Part shown: one piece after another, positions 6,310 to 10,000 of the stretch
Position numbering within the stretch: the first letter of the stretch is position 1
How the letters are laid out: each line of letters opens with the position of its first letter
Notes under the pieces: model-generated
Seen by the model: the letters and a program-made list of their open reading frames with translations, nothing else
What the model was told of the DNA's origin: nothing
Database searches by the model: none
Translations under genes and position numbers: made by a program
Assembly: GCA_020216785.1 (NCBI GenBank)
Contig: JAIWNO010000152.1
Coordinates: 1 to 10,000, forward strand
Length of the DNA stretch: 10,000 nt
From: Desulfomonile sp.
Lineage (GTDB): Bacteria > Desulfobacterota > Desulfomonilia > Desulfomonilales > Desulfomonilaceae
Direction of reading: 5' to 3'

Positions 6310-6524
6310 CAGGTCGGGAGCGCTGTATCCTCCGGAGCGTAGCTGCGGTGAGGATCACATCAGTCGGTGCTCTTTCGGTGGAATAGTGGGATCCAGTTCG
6401 GTGGGAAGGCAACGGTTTCTCCGCTCTTCATGGTGGGACAGGTATCTTGCCTCTCTCTGACTTGTGGTAGATCTTTCACTCAGACAGGCGAGACGCCTGT
6501 CCCACCAATCCAAATTGAAACGAC
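6310..6524. other. Convergent intergenic spacer
   Basis: No gene is visible here. It separates the end of the multiheme cytochrome gene (+) from the end of the glycosyltransferase gene (-). It holds the nested inverted repeat at 6431-6507 and a weak ATCCTC/GAGGAT pairing (6327-6332 with 6350-6355). No T-tract follows either structure, so a classical intrinsic terminator is not evident. Confidence 0.6.
6431..6507. repeat. REP/MITE-like nested inverted repeat
   Basis: The outer arms TGGTGGGACAG (6431-6441) and CTGTCCCACCA (6497-6507) pair perfectly. The pairing continues inward for nine more bases (6442-6451 with 6487-6496) with three mismatches. Within the right arm is a perfect hairpin: GACAGGCG (6483-6490), AGA loop, CGCCTGTC (6494-6501). 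The left arm carries a decayed version of the same hairpin. A palindrome within an inverted repeat, placed between convergent genes, is typical of REP-type elements or non-autonomous miniature mobile elements. It is 17 bases from the glycosyltransferase stop and could also serve as a two-way transcript end. I believe similar GGTGGGACAGGCG repeats are scattered in some Verrucomicrobiota-like genomes, but this is memory only. Confidence 0.7.
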
Positions 6525-7379
6525 TCACAGTGTCTTCGAGAAGGGACCGTAGGTTTGACCCCGCAAATCCACCATGGTGGCCTGACCCTCCGGTACCCAC
6601 GGTGCCCACTGCACCGGATCAGTAGAGATGAAAAACACGGTTGATGGCACGCCGAGCCCCGCTGCGAGGTGGCTCATGCCGGAATCGTTCCCAATGAAGT
6701 GCGCGGCGTGACCGAGTTTTCTGACTATTTCCAGCAGAGGCCGGCCTTCGTACATTCTCGATGCGAGGCCGACGAGCCTCTCCCAGCCTTGAAGCTTCTT
6801 GAGAAATGCGTCGGCTTCGCCAACGGTGATGACAATGGGGAGGCCCATTTTTCTGCTTGCTTCTTCGGCGTACGAGGTTAGCAAATCGAGCGGCGCACAC
6901 TTCCGAGGTCCGCCGCTGCCGGGATGGACCCAGATAACATCACGTCGCGGTCGCCGCGGAGCGAGGTGGACAAGCGCAGGGATCTTGGGCGGCAGCGGCA
7001 ACTCGAGACCTTGATGCATGGACTCCACGAGGTGTGTTCCTTCAATTGGGGTAGACGACACCGAAGCGATATGTTTCGTACCAGCTTTGAAGAGGCTGTG
7101 GATCAGGGGCTCAGGGCTCTTGAGAACCAGGTACGCATAGTCCCACACCCGGCCGCGACGGTGAATCTCCGCGATGTCGATCTCGAAGAGCCACAACCAT
7201 CGTGGAGCCTCAATTGGTTCAGCCGTAACGTCTGACGGCAACAGATCGAGGTACGCCCGACTGCCGAGAAAAGTGACTTGACAGCCTGGATGTTGCTCTC
7301 GCACGGACTGGAGCAACGGCAGAACGAGAATTGTGTCACCGAGGGCCCCCGGCCGGACAACAAGTATTGATTCACTCAT
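6525..7379 (-). CDS. Glycosyltransferase family 9 (heptosyltransferase-like), 284 aa
   Basis: Predicted cytoplasmic GT-B glycosyltransferase of the ADP-heptose:LPS heptosyltransferase family, which adds sugar from a nucleotide donor to lipopolysaccharide core or related glycans. Visible signatures: the N-terminal RPGALGDTILVLPLL (9-23), the start of the C-terminal domain VHPGSGGPRK (151-160), and the nucleotide-sugar-binding block FIGNDSGMSHLAAGLGVPS (228-246), followed by TDPVQWAP (253-260). At 284 residues it is shorter than the usual 320-350, with the middle and C-terminal end reduced. The GGPRKCAPL motif stands where many members have a K-R-W-P form. I chose ATG 7377-7379 because it begins immediately before the RPGALGD motif and overlaps the MFS stop as ATGA. 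The frame stays open to 7544 but that part overlaps the transporter and has no family similarity. The donor and acceptor sugars are not known. Confidence 0.85.
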   Translation of the reverse strand: MSESILVVRPGALGDTILVLPLLQSVREQHPGCQVTFLGSRAYLDLLPSDVTAEPIEAPRWLWLFEIDIAEIHRRGRVWDYAYLVLKSPEPLIHSLFKAGTKHIASVSSTPIEGTHLVESMHQGLELPLPPKIPALVHLAPRRPRRDVIWVHPGSGGPRKCAPLDLLTSYAEEASRKMGLPIVITVGEADAFLKKLQGWERLVGLASRMYEGRPLLEIVRKLGHAAHFIGNDSGMSHLAAGLGVPSTVFFISTDPVQWAPWVPEGQATMVDLRGQTYGPFSKTL

Positions 7380-8698
7380 GCGCGTGGCTGTTGAGGCGGA
7401 GTCGCCGGCGGAAAGGTCTCTTTCATGAAAAATGTGCACATAAGCGCGATAAGCACGGCCCCAAGCAGGAATTGCAGCACCGAGGAATATGCCTCCAGGG
7501 GATAAGCGCCTCCAGCAGTTCGAGGATACGCATCCAGCACCCACCCAAGCACGATTTGCATGATCGCAGCTCCCAGAAACGGGAATAGATTCACTGTTCC
7601 CACAGAAGTACCAGCAATTTGTACGGGGAAAAGCTCCTTGGTCGCGGCAAAGGCCACGGGCACCACCGAAGAAGCGCTCACACAGAAGAAGAACACCAAG
7701 CCATACAAAGCGGGTTTCGAGAAACCTACCGGGTTCAGATTCAGTACCACGAGTTCGGCCGCAAGCGCCGCCGTTGATAGGATCAACACCTTCTTGCGGC
7801 TTTTGAAGACGCGATCAGAAAGAAAGCTCATGAACGGGCTCCCCACGATGAGGCCCAGCGCGATCATGCCCAGGACGTCGCCTGCTTCGGAACGACTCAT
7901 ACCGTACACGTGCTGCAAATACGGGCCGGCCCAAAGCCCTGCAAAGCTGAAAAAGGCCCCGCCGGAGCTGAGAAAAAACCAGGCCGCCAGCGGCCAGAAC
8001 CCGGGCTCCGTGAGGACCATTCGAATCCCCAGCCGCAAAGGTATTTGCCGTGCGGCAGGCGCGGCGCCTGACCCGAGTTGATCCATGTCGGCAAGCGCAG
8101 GCCACCCCATGTCTTGCGGCCGGTTGCGCACAATAGCCCACACTGCGGCTGCGACGAACAGGGTCCCCACGCCGATCACCTCGAACGATGCACGCCACCC
8201 AACCCATCCTGCGAACGCGGCGAGCGGCTTCGTTGCAAGGTAGACTCCTATTCCGGCCACTATGTTCATGATCGCGACCATGAACGCGAACTCGCTCACA
8301 CGAAACCATTGTGACAGTAGTTTCATTGTAGGGATGAATACCATGGAGACGCCCACCCCGACCATGACCCGCGCGGCGACCGCTACTTCCACGGTGGGTG
8401 CAAGCCCCAGAAGGACGCTCCCCGCCACAGCGATGAGGAGAAACAGCGTGGAGGTAGCCCTTGGACCGAGCGAATCGGAAAGCAACCCGGCCGGGAGCTG
8501 CAGCAGAGCGTACGGATAGAAATACGCGGACGCGAGCAGGCCTACCAAGCCCGCGGAGGCGTGGAACTCCTTCTGCAAATCGATGGCAACTACCGCGGCG
8601 CACTGCCGGTGAAAATACACGAACATGAATGCCAGCGCCATGATCCCGAAAATCAGCCAGCGATAGCTCAAAACCCGGCTCCGGAGGGATTCCTCCAT
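7376..8698 (-). CDS. Major facilitator superfamily transporter, 440 aa
   Basis: Predicted 12-helix cytoplasmic-membrane transporter. Helices begin at about residue 13, and the signature loop between helices 2 and 3 is GLLSDSLGPR (71-80). The equivalent loop in the second half is MSFLSDRVFKSRKK (290-303). A charged and Pro/Ala-rich cytoplasmic loop (about 191-227) divides the halves. The YFHRQ…AIDLQKEF segment and ALLQLPAGLLSD suggest the anion/sugar-phosphate-permease side of the superfamily (OPA/ACS-like), but the substrate cannot be named. Length is normal. The start is ATG 8696-8698, with a clear AGGAG (8705-8709 on the complementary strand) six bases upstream. Its stop overlaps the start of the GT9 gene, so the two are translated together, hinting that the transported compound may be a glycan building block or that both belong to one envelope pathway; this is inference. 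Confidence 0.88.
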   Translation of the reverse strand: MEESLRSRVLSYRWLIFGIMALAFMFVYFHRQCAAVVAIDLQKEFHASAGLVGLLASAYFYPYALLQLPAGLLSDSLGPRATSTLFLLIAVAGSVLLGLAPTVEVAVAARVMVGVGVSMVFIPTMKLLSQWFRVSEFAFMVAIMNIVAGIGVYLATKPLAAFAGWVGWRASFEVIGVGTLFVAAAVWAIVRNRPQDMGWPALADMDQLGSGAAPAARQIPLRLGIRMVLTEPGFWPLAAWFFLSSGGAFFSFAGLWAGPYLQHVYGMSRSEAGDVLGMIALGLIVGSPFMSFLSDRVFKSRKKVLILSTAALAAELVVLNLNPVGFSKPALYGLVFFFCVSASSVVPVAFAATKELFPVQIAGTSVGTVNLFPFLGAAIMQIVLGWVLDAYPRTAGGAYPLEAYSSVLQFLLGAVLIALMCTFFMKETFPPATPPQQPRA

Positions 8699-8704
8699 CC
8701 GATG

Positions 8705-8709
8705 CTCCT
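8705..8709 (-). promoter_or_regulatory. Ribosome binding site of the MFS gene
   Basis: On the minus strand this reads AGGAG, six bases before the ATG at 8698. It fixes the transporter start. Confidence 0.7.
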
Positions 8710-8752
8710 ATGCGAAGGAAGGCAACCGCAATTCAGTTCGCTCAGCGGTCCC

Positions 8753-8781
8753 TGTAAACCGACACACCAGTCTTCACTCAA
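8753..8781 (-). promoter_or_regulatory. Weak candidate promoter for the MFS-GT9 unit
   Basis: Read on the minus strand, TTGAGT (8781-8776) is followed after 17 bases by TTTACA (8758-8753). The -35 is fair and the -10 poor. Spacing and position, about 55 bases upstream of the start codon, are suitable, but the match could be chance. Confidence 0.22.
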
Positions 8782-8870
8782 CCAAACGGCCGGAGAGACA
8801 ACCATACCAGATGCTCCTCTTCGAGTCGTCCTTTTCCGGAAAAAAACACAGTTTGGCAGCCGCGGGGTTT

Positions 8871-8893
8871 TGTCATTTTTGACATATTATGTC
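8871..8893. promoter_or_regulatory. Two overlapping palindromes, probable operator of moeA
   Basis: TGTCA-TTTT-TGACA (8871-8884) and GACATA-T-TATGTC (8881-8893) are both perfect inverted repeats and share the GACA at 8881-8884. They cover the -35 box and the beginning of the spacer of the moeA promoter. That is a normal place for a repressor, or for an activator acting close to RNA polymerase. The TGTCA/TGACA half-sites do not identify a regulator with certainty. A further spaced TGTC (8910-8913) and GACA (8928-8931) lie downstream. Confidence 0.55.
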
Positions 8894-8907
8894 TCAACTG
8901 ATATAGT
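8879..8907 (+). promoter_or_regulatory. Sigma70-type promoter for moeA
   Basis: A perfect -35 TTGACA (8879-8884), exactly 17 bases of spacer, and -10 TATAGT (8902-8907, five of six matches). The predicted transcript starts near 8914, giving a leader of about 37 nt before ATG 8951. It is the strongest promoter-like sequence in the window. Confidence 0.7.
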
Positions 8908-8950
8908 CGTGTCTCTGGGAAAAATTCGACATCACACACGAGTATTTGAG

Positions 8951-10000
8951 ATGGAAAAGCCCTTTCTTCGCGTTATGAGCGCCGATCAGGCTCGGGAATT
9001 CCTTCGCATATTCGGCCCGTTATCGACCGAGGAGGTCTCGCTGGAGGATGCCCTTTTCAGGGTGCTGTCTCAGCCGATCACCGCACCGGAAGACATTCCG
9101 GGATTCAACCGCTCCACAATGGACGGCTTCGCGGTGCGCGCAGCGGACACTTTTGGCGCGTCTGAATCGTCGCCTGCTCTTTTCCGGGTCGTCGGCGAAG
9201 TCCTCATGGGTGAGATCCGGGACGTGACCGTCAAAAGAGGCGACGCAGTGCGCATCTGGACCGGCGGTGCGCTTCCGGTCGAGTGCGATGCTGTCGTGAT
9301 GGTAGAGCACACTGAACAACACGACGACGTCACGCTGGAAGTGCTCAAGGCCGTCGCTCCTTTCGAGAACGTGGTCCGCAAGGGTGAAGATTTTCGACAG
9401 GGCGAGACCCTCCTGTCTCCGGGCAGTAGACTTCGGCCGCAGGACCTGGGATTGCTCGCGGCAATGGGATGCTTATCGGTGAGAGTGTACAAGAAGCCGA
9501 CCGTGGCCGTAATCAGCTCCGGTGACGAAATCTGTCCTGTGGACCAGACGCCGCCGCCCGGATGCGTGCGGGACATAAACCGCTATACGTTGAGCGCGAT
9601 GATCTCTGAGGCTTTCGCACGGCCAGTATGGGTGGGCATCGCAGTCGATGAGCTGGAGGCGATCTCTGGGGCCATCGAACGAGGTGTCCGTGAAGCTGAT
9701 GCGGTGGTGATCTCCGGCGGCAGCTCAATGGGAAGCCGGGACCTGGTGATCGAGGCGGTTCAACGCTCTGCAGGCGGCCAAGTGCTTTTTCACGGTGTAA
9801 ACGTTTCGCCCGGCAAGCCCCTGATTCTCGCGTCGGCCGCGTTGAAGCCCGTGTTCGGCCTTCCCGGCCATCCGGTGTCCGCTATGGTGTGTTTGGAGCA
9901 GTTCGTGGTGCCGCTTATTCGTCGCCTCGAAGGCGAAAACACGTTGATGCCTTTTCTGCGTCCTACGGTTGAGGCGGTCCTCAGTCGCAACGTCCCATCC
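8951..10000 (+). CDS. moeA: Molybdopterin molybdenumtransferase MoeA, first 350 residues (runs off the window)
   Basis: MoeA inserts molybdenum from molybdate into adenylylated molybdopterin, the last general step of molybdenum cofactor synthesis in the cytoplasm. The open frame from ATG 8951 continues to base 10000 without a stop, so the C-terminal part is outside. Visible family motifs: PGFNRSTMDGFAVRAADT (50-67), GDAVRIWTGGALPVECDAVV (97-116), GEDFRQGETLL (145-155), VAVISSGDEI (185-194), RDINRYTL (207-214), DAVVISGGSSMGSRDLV (250-266), VSPGKPLI (285-292) and VFGLPGHPVSAMV (301-313). The LPGHP form in place of LPGNP is a common variant. The acidic residues expected in the active site (MDG, GDE, SRD) are present. 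The ribosome site is weak (GAG about eight bases upstream and again at the ATG). It is divergent from the MFS gene and has its own promoter. It implies the host makes at least one molybdoenzyme. Confidence 0.93.
   Translation, partial: MEKPFLRVMSADQAREFLRIFGPLSTEEVSLEDALFRVLSQPITAPEDIPGFNRSTMDGFAVRAADTFGASESSPALFRVVGEVLMGEIRDVTVKRGDAVRIWTGGALPVECDAVVMVEHTEQHDDVTLEVLKAVAPFENVVRKGEDFRQGETLLSPGSRLRPQDLGLLAAMGCLSVRVYKKPTVAVISSGDEICPVDQTPPPGCVRDINRYTLSAMISEAFARPVWVGIAVDELEAISGAIERGVREADAVVISGGSSMGSRDLVIEAVQRSAGGQVLFHGVNVSPGKPLILASAALKPVFGLPGHPVSAMVCLEQFVVPLIRRLEGENTLMPFLRPTVEAVLSRNVPS

Noticed and set aside
6327..6355. Intrinsic terminator after the multiheme cytochrome gene
   Set aside because: The ATCCTC/GAGGAT stem is short with a long loop and has no following T-tract.
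7380..7544. 55-residue N-terminal extension of the GT9 protein
   Set aside because: The conserved RPGALGD start motif follows directly after ATG 7379, and the extension lies within the MFS coding region.
8701..8818. Repeated 9-mer GATGCTCCT at 8701-8709 and 8810-8818
   Set aside because: Two copies of a 9-mer, one being simply the MFS ribosome site read from the other strand; no further structure supports a function.
1..10000. CRISPR array, tRNA or rRNA genes
   Set aside because: No regularly spaced direct repeats, no tRNA-like cloverleaf with a CCA-proximal pattern, and no rRNA-like conserved stretches were seen on either strand.

Overview
The window carries genes of a Gram-negative bacterium, roughly 55-60% G+C by eye. 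The evidence is an export-signal protein, a membrane-anchored c-type cytochrome whose hemes lie outside the cytoplasmic membrane, and a heptosyltransferase-like (GT9) glycosyltransferase typical of lipopolysaccharide assembly. The phylum cannot be fixed from sequence alone. The cytochrome-b fragment (…HVKAPWIFVG…), the SUMF1-domain protein and the GGTGGGACAG inverted repeat remind me of uncultured Verrucomicrobiota, Planctomycetota, Acidobacteriota or deltaproteobacterial-type genomes, but that is memory only.

Layout, left to right: (1) 1-300 holds the decayed 3' end of an IS5-type transposase with a possible terminal inverted repeat. (2) 301-2577 (-) is a large Eco57I/TaqI-like N6-adenine DNA methyltransferase with no visible nuclease and no partner gene in view. 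(3) 2578-2790 is a divergent intergenic region with an A+T-rich island and possibly a long leader. (4) 2791-6309 (+) is a compact three-gene operon: an exported SUMF1/formylglycine-generating-enzyme-like protein, a 127-residue cytochrome b C-terminal (subunit IV-like) membrane protein, and a 714-residue membrane-anchored multiheme cytochrome c with 11 CXXCH motifs plus one CX9CH. (5) 6310-6524 is a convergent spacer with a nested inverted repeat. (6) 8698-6525 (-) is a two-gene, ATGA-overlapping unit: an MFS transporter followed by a GT9 glycosyltransferase. (7) 8699-8950 is a divergent control region with a near-consensus promoter overlapped by two palindromes. (8) 8951 to beyond 10000 (+) is moeA, the molybdopterin molybdenumtransferase, cut by the window edge.

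The most interesting part is the 2791-6309 operon. It looks like a piece of a quinol:cytochrome-c oxidoreductase-type complex. The subunit IV-like protein would contribute quinone-site helices and the multiheme protein would take electrons across the periplasm. The cytochrome b half that carries the b hemes, and any Rieske protein, are not in the window. The SUMF1-like protein keeps the fold signatures but lacks the Cys pair used by true formylglycine-generating enzymes, so its role here is unknown. The methyltransferase and IS remnant next door suggest the upstream flank of this operon has been rearranged.
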